This document shows, in pieces, positions 34,497 through 43,759 of a stretch of 64,000 bases of DNA. Numbering within the stretch: the first letter of the stretch is position 1; each line of letters starts with the position of its first letter. A program made the position numbers and the translations under genes. This stretch comes from Desulfosporosinus sp. HMP52. GTDB taxonomy: Bacteria > Bacillota > Desulfitobacteriia > Desulfitobacteriales > Desulfitobacteriaceae. The stretch lies in NCBI RefSeq assembly GCF_000765145.1, contig NZ_JMGA01000029.1, positions 55,070 through 119,069 of the forward strand. The letters are read 5' to 3'. Below the pieces are notes generated by a model that was not told where the DNA came from, did not search any database, and worked only from the letters and a program-made list of their open reading frames with translations.

Positions 34497-34544
34497 AAAC
34501 ACGTCTATGAGAAAGCTATCAAATCTATCCTCATAGGCGTGTTT
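34497..34544. terminator. bidirectional terminator between convergent genes
   Basis: A 15-bp stem (AAACACGTCTATGAG / CTCATAGGCGTGTTT, one wobble) between the CoA-transferase stop and the last permease stop of ABC operon 2. Confidence 0.75.
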
Positions 34545-34581
34545 CTGTTGTTGAACCTTCTGTTAATCTAGCATAGTATGA

Positions 34582-35514
34582 TTACCGTTCCTCTCGGTCA
34601 TAGGATAAACCTAATGCTCCGGGAGCAGTCAATCGTCCTTTTTGGCGAGCAACCACAAAGACTAGGATTAAGACTGTAAATAGATAGGGCAGCATTTTCA
34701 AAAAGAAAGGTGACATTTGAATACCTAAGACTTGTAACCGGAACCCTAGGGCATCGATTCCGCCAAACAGATAAGCACCCATGAGAGCTCTCCAAGGATT
34801 CCATAACGCAAATATTACAAGAGCTACTGCGATCCATCCTCTTCCCGCTGTCATGTTTTCCAGCCAACTAGGGGCATACGCCAGGGATAAGTATGCACCA
34901 CCGATTCCACCTAAGGCACCACCAACAACAACATAGATATATCTTAGATAAAAGACATTTAAACCCAGAGCGTCCATAGCAGCAGGATTTTCTCCCAGTG
35001 CTCTGAGATTTAAGCCCGGTCGAGTATGAAACATAAAATACCAGATTGCAACAACCAAAATATAACTAATGTACACTAACGCATCATGTTGGAATAAAAT
35101 CGGCCCAATAAAAGGTATATCCCCTAATGGACCTAAAGGGATAACCTCAAAGGGCTTAGGTACCGGAATACCAATATACTCCTTCCCCAAATACCCGCTG
35201 AGTCCAGTCCCGAAAATTGTTAAAGCTAAACCGCTAACGACTTGATTAGCTCTAAGGGTTATAGTAAGGAAGGCATGAATTAAAGCTAAAGCTCCACCGG
35301 CCAGCATGGATGCTAACAAACCATACCAAGGATTACCTGAGGTTACTGCCATCATAAAACCTGACACTGCACCGACAAGCATAATGCCTTCAACTCCAAG
35401 GTTGATGATTCCAGCCCGTTCAGTAATAAGTTCACCCAGTGCAGCATAGAGAATTGGCGTACCAGCAATCACTGAAGCTGCCAATAAAGGGATCAAGAAT
35501 TCTTGAATGCTCAC
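34582..35514 (-). CDS. ABC permease, YufQ/NupQ-like (operon 2)
   Basis: A 310-residue polytopic permease with the signature ITERAGIINLGVEGIMLVGA. It is a paralogue of the 29568-30503 gene. Its start overlaps the stop of the preceding permease by 4 bp. It is the last gene of operon 2. Confidence 0.9.
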   Translation of the reverse strand: MSIQEFLIPLLAASVIAGTPILYAALGELITERAGIINLGVEGIMLVGAVSGFMMAVTSGNPWYGLLASMLAGGALALIHAFLTITLRANQVVSGLALTIFGTGLSGYLGKEYIGIPVPKPFEVIPLGPLGDIPFIGPILFQHDALVYISYILVVAIWYFMFHTRPGLNLRALGENPAAMDALGLNVFYLRYIYVVVGGALGGIGGAYLSLAYAPSWLENMTAGRGWIAVALVIFALWNPWRALMGAYLFGGIDALGFRLQVLGIQMSPFFLKMLPYLFTVLILVFVVARQKGRLTAPGALGLSYDREER

Positions 35515-36602
35515 TTGCTTAATTCCTCTCCTTTCTGGCGAATCAGTTTTAACCGATAATTCGTAAATATTTCGCCTCCAAGGACAAAGAAGAGTATCGC
35601 CCCTTGCAGCATTGTAGCTACGGCAGCTGGAATACCTTCCACTTGGACTGCATATCCTCCTACCTGTAACGCCCCAAACAATACTGAGACTATTAGAATT
35701 GCTACTGGGTTAAGCTTACTTAACCAGGCCACAATAATAGCTGTATAGCCATATCCTGGACTGATTCCATGTTGAAGCTTGCCAATAATACCACTAACCT
35801 CAGCCATACCTGCTATCCCTGAAATTGCCCCGCTAAGAAACATTACCAGTAATATGTTACGTTTAATGTTCATCCCTGCGTACCGGGCTGCCCGTTCACT
35901 TGAGCCAATAACATTAATGCTATATCCCCAGCGAGAATACTTAAAAACAATAGCTAAGAGAACTGCCAAGACCAAAGCAAAAAACAAACCAGCGTGGATA
36001 CGAGAATCACCCAAACCAGGCAACCTGGCTGCTTCAGAAAAGGATGCAGAGATAGGGAAATTTGATCCATTGGGATCCTTCCAAGGACCATATACTAAAT
36101 AATCCACCCAAAGAATTGCTACGTAATTTAACATTAACGTTGTAATGATCTCATTAACCTTCCATATAGCTCTCGGGATAGCCGTTAAAAGTGCCCAAAG
36201 TCCACCAGCAATCATGCCAAGAATTAGCATTCCCGGAAGCATGATGTAGGCTGGAAGAGAGGGTATAGTCAAAGGCAGCCAAGAGGCAGCCATGGCACCC
36301 ATATAAAGCTGTCCTTCGGCGCCAATGTTCCATAACTTCATTTTAAAAGCCAGTGAAACACCTAAGGAGGTCAACATTAGAGGAATGGCCTTAACCATTG
36401 TTTCTGTAAGTCCATATTTCGATCCTAAACTGTCTACAAACATTAGAGAGTACACGTCCAGAGGTTTTTCCCCGGTTAAAACTAAGAAGATCCCCCCTAA
36501 TAACAGAGCCAGCAGCACGGATATTAAAGGGATGATAAAAACCATTACCGGCGATGGAGTTAAGCGTTTCTCTAGTTTAAGTGTGAGCCGGTTCATTCTC
36601 AT
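35511..36602 (-). CDS. ABC permease, YufP/NupP-like (operon 2)
   Basis: A 363-residue polytopic permease with the core LWNIGAEGQLYMGAMAA. Unlike its operon 1 paralogue it has only a short N-terminal tail before the first helix. It overlaps the ATPase gene by 26 bp and the next permease by 4 bp, so the three are coupled. AAGGGTGA precedes the ATG. Confidence 0.9.
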   Translation of the reverse strand: MRMNRLTLKLEKRLTPSPVMVFIIPLISVLLALLLGGIFLVLTGEKPLDVYSLMFVDSLGSKYGLTETMVKAIPLMLTSLGVSLAFKMKLWNIGAEGQLYMGAMAASWLPLTIPSLPAYIMLPGMLILGMIAGGLWALLTAIPRAIWKVNEIITTLMLNYVAILWVDYLVYGPWKDPNGSNFPISASFSEAARLPGLGDSRIHAGLFFALVLAVLLAIVFKYSRWGYSINVIGSSERAARYAGMNIKRNILLVMFLSGAISGIAGMAEVSGIIGKLQHGISPGYGYTAIIVAWLSKLNPVAILIVSVLFGALQVGGYAVQVEGIPAAVATMLQGAILFFVLGGEIFTNYRLKLIRQKGEELSK

Positions 36603-38124
36603 TCACCCTTTCTCTCGCGGAGCAGGAACCTGTCATCAAAAGCCCTACCTCTTCCAAGTCGGCTTGTTCAACGGGAAAATCTCCTGTTAACTTACCGTCA
36701 AATACTACCCCAACCCGGTCTGCTAATTTGAATATTTCGTCCAGGTCCTCTGATATAAGTAGGATCGCTGTCTTACGTTTCTTTAATTCTAATAATAGTT
36801 TGTGAACCGATTCTGTTGCACCAATATCTAATCCTCTCGCCGGATAGATTACTACCATCAGTTTAGGGGAACTGGATATTTCTCGAGCCAGCAAAAGTTT
36901 CTGCAGGTTTCCACCTGACAGTACTTTTACAGGCTGGTGCAAGCTAGAAATCTTAACTTGGTACTGATTTACCAAGGTTTCAGCGTTACGCACTACTGCT
37001 TGAGATTTCAATAACCACCGCCCAGAGAACTGAGGCTGATGATATTTTTTTAGAATAAGGTTCTCCAAGGCATTTAGATCCGGCACTAATCCCATGCCTA
37101 AGCGATCTTCAGGTACATAAGCAACCCCTAGGTCAATGATTGTTCGGGGGGAGAGATTGCTTATATTCCTGTCGTTTAAGAGGATTTTTCCACTCTCCAC
37201 ACGACGCAAGCCAGAAATGACTTCCGCCATTTCCCGTTGTCCATTGCCTGATACACCGGCTAAGCCGAGGATTTCACCTTCGCGTACACAAAGACTCATT
37301 TCACGAAGGCAAGGGAGACCCATGTCATTTAAAGCATTCACTTTATCCAGTTCCAGTACGACCCCACCCACGGGAGAAGAGTCTCTATCATACTTTGAGG
37401 CCACAGCTCTACCGACCATCAAACGAACCATCTCTTTAGCGTTAATCTGGTCACGTTCTAACACGCCGGCAAACTTTCCCTGTCGCAACACTGTAACTCG
37501 ATCTGCAATCGCCTCAACTTCATTTAACTTATGAGTTATAAGCACCACTGCACAACCTGCGCTGGCCATCCTGCGCAAATTTCCGAACAACTCATTGGCT
37601 TCCTGAGGAGTCAGAACAGCAGTTGGCTCATCAAGTATCAACACTTTAGATCCCCGATAGAGCATGCGAACGATTTCAACTCGCTGTTTTTCTCCAACTG
37701 AAAGCTGCCATACCTTAGCATTTAAGTTGATCTCTAACCCATACTTTTTCCCAAGCTCGTTAATTCTGGTTTTAAGTTCCTTATTGGAAAGAAAAAAGGA
37801 ATTTTCTTTTTCACCTAAGGTAATATTTTCAGCCACAGTAAATGGCTCAACTAGTTTAAAATGCTGATGAACCATACCAATACCACAGGCTATGGCATCC
37901 CTAGGAGAGCGAAATTTCTCTTCAGCTCCGTTAACTAAAATTTTGCCGGCATCAGGCTTGTATAACCCGGCTAAGACGGACATTAAAGTGCTTTTCCCCG
38001 ATCCATTTTCTCCTAATATAGCATGAATTTCTCCAGGGTTAATATCCAGGTCAACATTGTCATTGGCAAGTACTCCTGGGAATTTTTTCACGATTCCCCG
38101 TAATTGGATTAGGGATTGGTTCAT
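36577..38124 (-). CDS. ABC transporter ATPase, BMP/nucleoside type (operon 2)
   Basis: A 515-residue fused ATPase. The first half has Walker A GENGSGKST, signature LSVGEKQR and Walker B VLILDEP. The second half has the degenerate GVSGNGQRE and LSGGNLQK. I use the ATG at 38124 (MNQSLIQLRG), five bases after GAGGGGGA; a start at 38160 would add 12 residues and ignore that site. It follows the binding-protein gene by 139 bp that contain a long hairpin, and overlaps the first permease. Confidence 0.92.
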   Translation of the reverse strand: MNQSLIQLRGIVKKFPGVLANDNVDLDINPGEIHAILGENGSGKSTLMSVLAGLYKPDAGKILVNGAEEKFRSPRDAIACGIGMVHQHFKLVEPFTVAENITLGEKENSFFLSNKELKTRINELGKKYGLEINLNAKVWQLSVGEKQRVEIVRMLYRGSKVLILDEPTAVLTPQEANELFGNLRRMASAGCAVVLITHKLNEVEAIADRVTVLRQGKFAGVLERDQINAKEMVRLMVGRAVASKYDRDSSPVGGVVLELDKVNALNDMGLPCLREMSLCVREGEILGLAGVSGNGQREMAEVISGLRRVESGKILLNDRNISNLSPRTIIDLGVAYVPEDRLGMGLVPDLNALENLILKKYHQPQFSGRWLLKSQAVVRNAETLVNQYQVKISSLHQPVKVLSGGNLQKLLLAREISSSPKLMVVIYPARGLDIGATESVHKLLLELKKRKTAILLISEDLDEIFKLADRVGVVFDGKLTGDFPVEQADLEEVGLLMTGSCSARERVNENEPAHT

Positions 38125-38182
38125 GTTAGTCCCCCTCAATTCACAAACAATTTCCGGCAATACTCAGAAGAAATCTTTTTAG

Positions 38183-38228
38183 AGATTATAACTTCAAGGG
38201 CACTCACAGTGCCTTGAAGTTATAATCT
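38183..38228 (-). other. 21-bp intercistronic hairpin between binding protein and ATPase
   Basis: A near-perfect inverted repeat (arms of 21-22 bases, one bulged G, 3-base loop) with no U-tract. Such structures after a binding-protein gene usually protect its mRNA 3' end, so that the binding protein is made in excess over membrane subunits. Confidence 0.75.
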
Positions 38229-38263
38229 CATAAGTTACAAGAAGCTATTTTGCCAACCGGATT

Positions 38264-39382
38264 TTATTTGGGGATTGTCCCGTCTACCCCTTCAACAAAC
38301 CAGTTAAACGAAAGCATATCTTTGTCAGACATTACTTGGCCCTCGGGAACTTTGACAGCGCCTGATTGATCCTTAACCGGCCCTGAGAAGACATCCCATT
38401 TGCCAGATATGATTTTATCTTTAGCATCTGCTACAAGTTTTTTGGTATCATCAGTTACCATCGGGCCATAAGGAGCGATATCAACAAGACCTTCACTCAT
38501 AGCACCCCAGTATTGATCATTTTTCCAAGTTTTATTAATAACGGATTCGACAGTTTTTACATAGTAAGGACCCCAGTTCCAGACTGCAGAGGTCAAAACT
38601 GCTTTAGGTGCCATTTTGGACATATCCATGTTATAGCCAATTCCGTATTTACCTGCTTCCTCTGCAGCTTGCATAGGTCCAGGTGTATCTTGGTGTTGAG
38701 CAATAACATCCGCACCATTAGTCAAAAGACTTTTAGCCGCATCTTTTTCCGCAGCAGGATCATACCAGGTATTCGTCCAAACAACTTTGACTTTAGCCTG
38801 AGGATTTACTGAACGAACCCCTTGGGTAAAGGCGTTAATGCCGCGAATGACTTCTGGGATCGGCATAGCAGCTACATAACCAATGGTGTTTGTTTTAGTG
38901 GTTTTACCAGCTACTATTCCTGTTAGATAACGAGCCTGGTACATACGACCAAAATAGGTTCCAACGTTATCAGCGGTTTTATAACCGGAATTGTGCATAA
39001 ACGTAACATCAGGGTATTTTTTTGCTACATTAATTGTCGGATCCATATAGCCGAAGCTGGTTGTAAAAATGATTTTGTTACCTTTTTCGGCCAGTTGGGT
39101 AATTACACGCTCTGAATCCGCACCTTCAGGAACTGATTCGATAATCGTGGTTTCTACTTGTGGCATTTTTTCAATTAAGTATTTACGGCCTTGGTCGTGA
39201 GCGTAGCTCCAACCAGCATCCCCTACCGGTCCAACATAGACAAAAGCTACCTTGATTTTCTCTTTGCCTGCGTCGGCTGGTGCTGGTGCAGCTGTAGGAG
39301 TCTTAGCCCCACAGCCAGAAATGACTAAGAGTAATGATACTAATAAGGTGATAAAAATTGCACTTCTTCTCTTGAAATTCAT
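38264..39382 (-). CDS. BMP-family substrate-binding lipoprotein (operon 2)
   Basis: A 372-residue lipoprotein with lipobox ISGC at about residues 21-24, followed by the Bmp domain (KIKVAFVYVGPVGDAGWSYAHD, IIFTTSFGYMDP). It is only distantly alike to the operon 1 binding protein, so the ligands may differ. AAGGAGGA precedes the ATG. It is the first gene of its operon and is separated from the ATPase by a stabilising hairpin. Confidence 0.92.
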   Translation of the reverse strand: MNFKRRSAIFITLLVSLLLVISGCGAKTPTAAPAPADAGKEKIKVAFVYVGPVGDAGWSYAHDQGRKYLIEKMPQVETTIIESVPEGADSERVITQLAEKGNKIIFTTSFGYMDPTINVAKKYPDVTFMHNSGYKTADNVGTYFGRMYQARYLTGIVAGKTTKTNTIGYVAAMPIPEVIRGINAFTQGVRSVNPQAKVKVVWTNTWYDPAAEKDAAKSLLTNGADVIAQHQDTPGPMQAAEEAGKYGIGYNMDMSKMAPKAVLTSAVWNWGPYYVKTVESVINKTWKNDQYWGAMSEGLVDIAPYGPMVTDDTKKLVADAKDKIISGKWDVFSGPVKDQSGAVKVPEGQVMSDKDMLSFNWFVEGVDGTIPK

Positions 39383-39472
39383 CTCAATGTTTCCTCCTTT
39401 TTCTTTCTGCTAAATAATTGACTTTATATCTTTTATATCTCTTGAGTTTCACCTCCCGTTGCGTTACAAGAA

Positions 39473-39505
39473 AAGCTTCCCAGAGATATCACCTCTAGAA
39501 AGCTT
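39473..39505 (-). terminator. leader hairpin-terminator of ABC operon 2
   Basis: A 13-bp stem (minus strand AAGCTTTCTAGAG / CTCTGGGAAGCTT, two G-U pairs) followed by TTCTT. It lies about 20 bases after the predicted start and about 90 bp before the gene. It closely resembles the operon 1 leader hairpin. Confidence 0.65.
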
Positions 39506-39533
39506 CGTTGCCTAAATACTCAGTGCTAGTTCT

Positions 39534-39562
39534 ATTATATTACCTCCAAATAAAAAATACAA
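39534..39562 (-). promoter_or_regulatory. sigma-A promoter of ABC operon 2
   Basis: TTGTAT, 17-bp spacer, TATAAT on the minus strand. The rest of the 39383-39760 gap holds the leader hairpin and the lutB terminator. Confidence 0.75.
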
Positions 39563-39712
39563 TGATTTCTTATAGATGAAAGATTTACTTTGTCTTCAAT
39601 AAAATACTAAGTAATAAGAGTAATTTTTTCTCCACCTAACGTTTTGATGAAATGATCTAAAAATATCGCAAAATATATCTTCAGGTTTATAATTCCTTAT
39701 TGCTTTATAGAA

Positions 39713-39750
39713 AAACAAGCACTTGTAGATTAATCTACAAATGCTTGTTT
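39713..39750 (-). terminator. terminator of the lutA-lutB operon
   Basis: An 18-base-arm hairpin (AAACAAGCA..TTGTAGAT type, one internal mismatch). Downstream on the minus strand comes TTC, and the left arm itself ends in TTT. It starts 11 bp after the lutB stop. Confidence 0.75.
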
Positions 39751-39760
39751 TTAGAACTAT

Positions 39761-40972
39761 TTAGTCTTCGTAAGTTCCGTAAACGATACGCTCACGAAGC
39801 TCGCCAATCATAGCCGGAACATTGATACTCATCGGACACCGCTCTACACATCTACCACAGCGCAAACAGGAATAAACCAGCGGGGCAGCTTTCTCCATTC
39901 CACCAGATACGAAAGCCGTCCAGACCGTGCCGATGCCTCCCATATAGGTGTGACCAAAATGACCGGCAGTCACTTGGAATACCGGACACTCATACATACA
40001 TCCACCACAACGCAGACAATGTAGAGCTTGAGTAAACTTCTCTTCCTGAGCCATTTCTTTACGACCGTTATCTACGAAGATAACATAGAACTCCTTCGGG
40101 CCATGTGCTCCATATGTGGTAACTTTTTCAATATCACCGGTTTTACTGGGACCGCTGACAATATTGACATAGCCCGGCACTCCATACTGTGCATATCGCC
40201 AGGTAACTTCTGCTACCTTCATTGCATCTTGAAATGTTGGTACTAATTTCTCCACACCTACCATGACTATATGAACCGGAGGGGCCCCAGTCGCCAGACG
40301 AACATTTCCCTCGTTTTCAATAATAACCATCGCTCCGGTGTCAGCAGCCACAACATTAGCTCCGCTGATACCAACGTCTGAAGTAAAATACTTTTCACGC
40401 AGGAATTCTCTAACAACCTTTACTTCTTCTGCGATGTCAGGCGGAACTTCCTTCTTAAAAAACTTGGTAAAAACTTCAGCAACCTGCTCACGAGGAACAT
40501 GAATCGAAGGAGAAAGAATGTGCATTGGACGTTCCTTACGCAGTTGGAGGATAAATTCTCCTAAGTCAGTCTCCCATACTTCGTTGCCATTTTCCTCTAA
40601 ATATTCACGTAGGTGAAGTTCTTCTCCTAACATGCTTTTTCCTTTGACGACAGTTTTTCCCTTTCCAATAATACCCAGGGCTATTTCGAGGGCTGCCTGA
40701 TGATCTTTAGCATAAAAAGCTTTCCCTTTATTCCGTTCCACCGAAGCCATAGCTTGTTCTAATAATGTGTCTAAGCTCGCCATGGACCGGGTTTTAATCT
40801 CTTGTACTTCCTCTGCTAAAGCGGGAGTATGGGGAAAACGTTCCAAGGTTTCTGAAACTGTATTTCGGTAAGAACTTACAGCTCTGGATATCGCTGTACG
40901 GATGTTTTTGTCCTCACTAGCTTCATTAAGGGACTTGGCATACTTGACAAAGTCCTTTCTAAAATCGGTCAT
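39761..40972 (-). CDS. lutB: LutB-like lactate-utilisation iron-sulfur protein
   Basis: LutB is the iron-sulfur flavin-lacking subunit that, with LutA and LutC, supports lactate oxidation. The LUD domain (about 70-305) is followed by two 4Fe-4S motifs: C319, C322, C325, C329 and C369, C372, C375, C379, each ending in CP. At 403 residues it lacks the C-terminal extension of Bacillus LutB (about 470). The 4-bp overlap with lutA shows coupling. No lutC, lactate permease or lactate dehydrogenase is in the window, so the substrate could be another 2-hydroxy acid. Confidence 0.85.
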   Translation of the reverse strand: MTDFRKDFVKYAKSLNEASEDKNIRTAISRAVSSYRNTVSETLERFPHTPALAEEVQEIKTRSMASLDTLLEQAMASVERNKGKAFYAKDHQAALEIALGIIGKGKTVVKGKSMLGEELHLREYLEENGNEVWETDLGEFILQLRKERPMHILSPSIHVPREQVAEVFTKFFKKEVPPDIAEEVKVVREFLREKYFTSDVGISGANVVAADTGAMVIIENEGNVRLATGAPPVHIVMVGVEKLVPTFQDAMKVAEVTWRYAQYGVPGYVNIVSGPSKTGDIEKVTTYGAHGPKEFYVIFVDNGRKEMAQEEKFTQALHCLRCGGCMYECPVFQVTAGHFGHTYMGGIGTVWTAFVSGGMEKAAPLVYSCLRCGRCVERCPMSINVPAMIGELRERIVYGTYED

Positions 40973-41949
40973 GCTTTAACCCCCCTATATAGGAATTCAA
41001 TCAAGTCTTCAATTACTGCGGAATCACCTTTTGCTCGTCCTCCTTCTAGGGCTGACAGGCAATAGGGACAAGACGTTAATATATGGGATGAACCGCTGTC
41101 CTTCAATTCATTGACACGGCGTCCGCCGATAACATGGGATAACTCCGGAAACAGAATTTTAATAGGCCCACCGCAACAAGAGGTCCATTCGCGATTCATC
41201 TGAGCTTCTTTGACCTCGGCACCCACACTTTCCAGAATGTCTCTTAATTCTTGGTGGATGTTTAATTCACGGGCCAAACGACAGGAATCATGAATCACGA
41301 CTGACTCTGGGGATGTAATCTTAGCTAGCTTGTCTCGTCGTTCCCAAACAAGATCAATATAAGTACGAATTTCAAAATCAAAACCTTCGATCAGTTTTGG
41401 ATAAACGAATTTAAAGACTTCTGCCGCATGAGGAGATAGGCAAACAATAGTTTTCGCACCACTTTTCTTAATTACCTCTACAACTCTCTTAGCATAGTCT
41501 TTCATATCCTTTAAATACCCTAATTCATAGAGCAAGGCTCCACTGTATAACTCCTCACTACCTGAGTAGCAAAACTCATATCCTAATTCCTTGAGTACCT
41601 TTGCCGCTTTAAAACAGACAGAATTATATCTGTCCTTGTCCTTAGCCAGGACAGAAGCGTACATCTTTTCCGGGCTGATTCCAGTCTTATTTAAAATATT
41701 CCTGGCACCCATCATCATTGAAAAAACCTTACTGCCCTGGTCAAGATGCGTGATTGTTTTAACCAACGAGTCAATAAAAGGGAGCATTTGGTATTCTCCG
41801 CCTGTATAAAAAAGCAAATCTCCTTTAACCGGCAAGTTCAATTCCTTGGCCCAAGAAGCGACTTCCGAGCCCTTCAAAGCCAGGGGGCTACCATGCTTAA
41901 TAATATTTTCACTTATTACGTCAAGTACCATTGGCATTTTTGTTTCCAA
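40969..41949 (-). CDS. lutA: LutA-like CCG-domain (HdrB-type) protein
   Basis: A 326-residue cysteine-rich electron-transfer protein. The C-terminal CCG module is intact (C223, C258-C259-G, C294, C297). The N-terminal module is worn: where a CCG is expected there is C127-Y128-S-G, and the first cysteine block is missing. It may therefore hold only one of the two usual iron-sulfur sites. The apparent start is TTG at 41949; ATG codons 12 and 18 bases later are alternatives and no ribosome site decides. It is the first gene of the pair with lutB. Confidence 0.8.
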   Translation of the reverse strand: METKMPMVLDVISENIIKHGSPLALKGSEVASWAKELNLPVKGDLLFYTGGEYQMLPFIDSLVKTITHLDQGSKVFSMMMGARNILNKTGISPEKMYASVLAKDKDRYNSVCFKAAKVLKELGYEFCYSGSEELYSGALLYELGYLKDMKDYAKRVVEVIKKSGAKTIVCLSPHAAEVFKFVYPKLIEGFDFEIRTYIDLVWERRDKLAKITSPESVVIHDSCRLARELNIHQELRDILESVGAEVKEAQMNREWTSCCGGPIKILFPELSHVIGGRRVNELKDSGSSHILTSCPYCLSALEGGRAKGDSAVIEDLIEFLYRGVKA

Positions 41950-42026
41950 AACCTAACACGTCCTCCCATATTAAAATATGGTTCAAATACTCTTTCTCTG
42001 GAATTTGAGCATTTTTCTCCATTCAG

Positions 42027-42059
42027 AAAGCGCGCATCGATTTTCTCTAAGCGCGCCTT
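42027..42059 (-). other. GC-rich leader hairpin upstream of lutA
   Basis: On the minus strand AAGGCGCGC and GCGCGCTTT form a stem with one bulge, followed by a short T-run. It lies about 75 bp before lutA and may attenuate the operon. Apart from this, 41950-42310 shows nothing clear. Confidence 0.4.
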
Positions 42060-42317
42060 CGTTATCCATCCAAAGCCAAAGTAAACATAACTCTGCATAC
42101 TTGTTATTATAATAAAAATTTCCTATTAAAGTAACCCTACGTGAAATTGTATTATGTATACCTGATAGATTATTTTGATAATAGTTACAAATATTGAGCT
42201 CCAAGAAAGAAATAATTATTTGAGATGGATTGATGTCTTATTTATGAGGGAGATTAGTCCCTCGTATCTCACTATCCAGAAAAGTTACCCAGACCCAGAA
42301 ACAATTCTCTGGATTTC

Positions 42318-42346
42318 TTGACAAATACTGTCATGAAGTTTATTGT
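42318..42346 (+). promoter_or_regulatory. promoter of the M23 peptidase-bactofilin operon
   Basis: TTGACA, 17-bp spacer, TATTGT. Start expected near 42353, 40 bp before the gene. Confidence 0.65.
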
Positions 42347-42392
42347 ACACATAAGCAATTGACATATTAATCTATTTTTCTGGAGGAATGAG

Positions 42393-43301
42393 ATGAAAGG
42401 TAAATATACCATAATATTTATCCCACCGGATCACTCCACTACTCGCCAATTCCAGATCACAAAACGGAGTAAGCAGTATTTGAGTGCCTTTATGCTTCTT
42501 ATAGGGGTGGTGGTGGTCGGTCTATTTGCTCGGAACCTTTACCTAAGTCATTATATAAATCATCTTCAGCCCACAATTGACCATATCACTCAGCTCAAGT
42601 CCACCATCAAAGAGCGCGACCAGACAATCAATAATTTAAGCGCACAGTCCACTCAAATCACAGAAGACCTTAGGCGAATAACAGACCTTGAAGAAAAAAT
42701 ATCTTCTATCCTTCAACTAGATTCGCCCTCTCCAACAACATCCCTTAGCCGTGGCATTTCCTCTGAAACCTCAGTACTTGCTATCGTTACTCCCCCCAGT
42801 GGCACCCCCACTCAATACGCTCAGGTTGTGACAAACCATTTGAATACCTTACAGCGTTATTACGAGATAGCCGTTGTACAAAAAGATAAATTTGATCATA
42901 CACCAAGTATTCTTCCTGTAGAAGGTGAAATTACCTCTCCTCATGGATACCGCTGCAATCCTTTTGGTGGTTTGTCCAAAGAATTCCATAACGGCATAGA
43001 CATTGCCTGTAATTACGGAACTCCTATTAAAGCCACAGCTGACGGAATTGTCACTTTTTCCGCTAGAAATTCCATTTTCGGTCTTAGAGTAGATATCGAT
43101 CACGGTCATGGCATCAGAACCTTTTATGGTCATAACTCCAAGCTGCTGGTGAAAGAAGGTGACAAAGTAAAAAAGGGTGACATTATAGCTTACAGTGGCA
43201 ACTCCGGACGAAGTACAGGAACTCATCTTCATTATGGTACTTATGTTAATGGAAAGAATGTTGATCCATTAACCTTTACTGAATCATTAAAGGAGACTTA
43301 A
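42393..43301 (+). CDS. M23 (LytM) family peptidase, membrane-anchored
   Basis: A 302-residue protein with a single N-terminal membrane helix (about 31-52), a coiled-coil stretch (65-110) and a C-terminal peptidase M23 domain. The zinc ligands H199 and D203 (HNGIDIA) and the catalytic HLHY block (H278, H280) are present, so it should cut peptidoglycan peptides. TGGAGGAA precedes the ATG. The bactofilin gene starts 5 bp after its stop, a common pairing in which the bactofilin scaffold places the hydrolase. Confidence 0.9.
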   Translation: MKGKYTIIFIPPDHSTTRQFQITKRSKQYLSAFMLLIGVVVVGLFARNLYLSHYINHLQPTIDHITQLKSTIKERDQTINNLSAQSTQITEDLRRITDLEEKISSILQLDSPSPTTSLSRGISSETSVLAIVTPPSGTPTQYAQVVTNHLNTLQRYYEIAVVQKDKFDHTPSILPVEGEITSPHGYRCNPFGGLSKEFHNGIDIACNYGTPIKATADGIVTFSARNSIFGLRVDIDHGHGIRTFYGHNSKLLVKEGDKVKKGDIIAYSGNSGRSTGTHLHYGTYVNGKNVDPLTFTESLKET

Positions 43302-43306
43302 CGCAT

Positions 43307-43744
43307 ATGTTTAAAAAACTTTCTCCCTCTCATTCTAGTGGCGATACTACGCTAATTGCTGCAGAGTGCCAAATTATCGGATCAATTAAAATCAATGGGA
43401 ATGCTAGAATTGACGGGAAGATCGAGGGAACTGTTCAATCAACCGGTGATTTAGTAATCGGCCCCAGCGCCTACTTGACAGCTGATATTGAAGCAAATAC
43501 AGTAAGCATTGCCGGAGAAGTACACGGAAACATAAAGACTACAGATCTATTAGAGTTAAATTCAACTGCTCGCTTATTTGGAGATATCAGCACCCGCCAA
43601 TTTAAAGTCGACCAAGGGGCTCGGTTTACCGGAATGAGTCAACTACTTGATGAAGCAACACCCCCGGTAATCAGTCATGAAAACAGCAAAGAGTCTTCCT
43701 CCGCCAAAGAAACAACACGAGTTTCAACACTTGCCGAGATTTAA
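43307..43744 (+). CDS. bactofilin
   Basis: A 145-residue bactofilin (DUF583): a polymerising cytoskeletal protein made of a short right-handed beta-helix. The repetitive hydrophobic pattern (IIGSIKINGNARIDGKIEG, AYLTADIEANTVSIAGEVHG) covers residues 20-110, flanked by short disordered tails. It is the second gene of the operon with the M23 peptidase, in which it probably recruits or positions that enzyme. Confidence 0.9.
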   Translation: MFKKLSPSHSSGDTTLIAAECQIIGSIKINGNARIDGKIEGTVQSTGDLVIGPSAYLTADIEANTVSIAGEVHGNIKTTDLLELNSTARLFGDISTRQFKVDQGARFTGMSQLLDEATPPVISHENSKESSSAKETTRVSTLAEI

Positions 43745-43759
43745 GATTTCATATGATGC

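Noticed and set aside
42000..42204. Small open frames upstream of lutA
   Set aside because: No ribosome sites and no recognisable product; they overlap each other and the leader hairpin.
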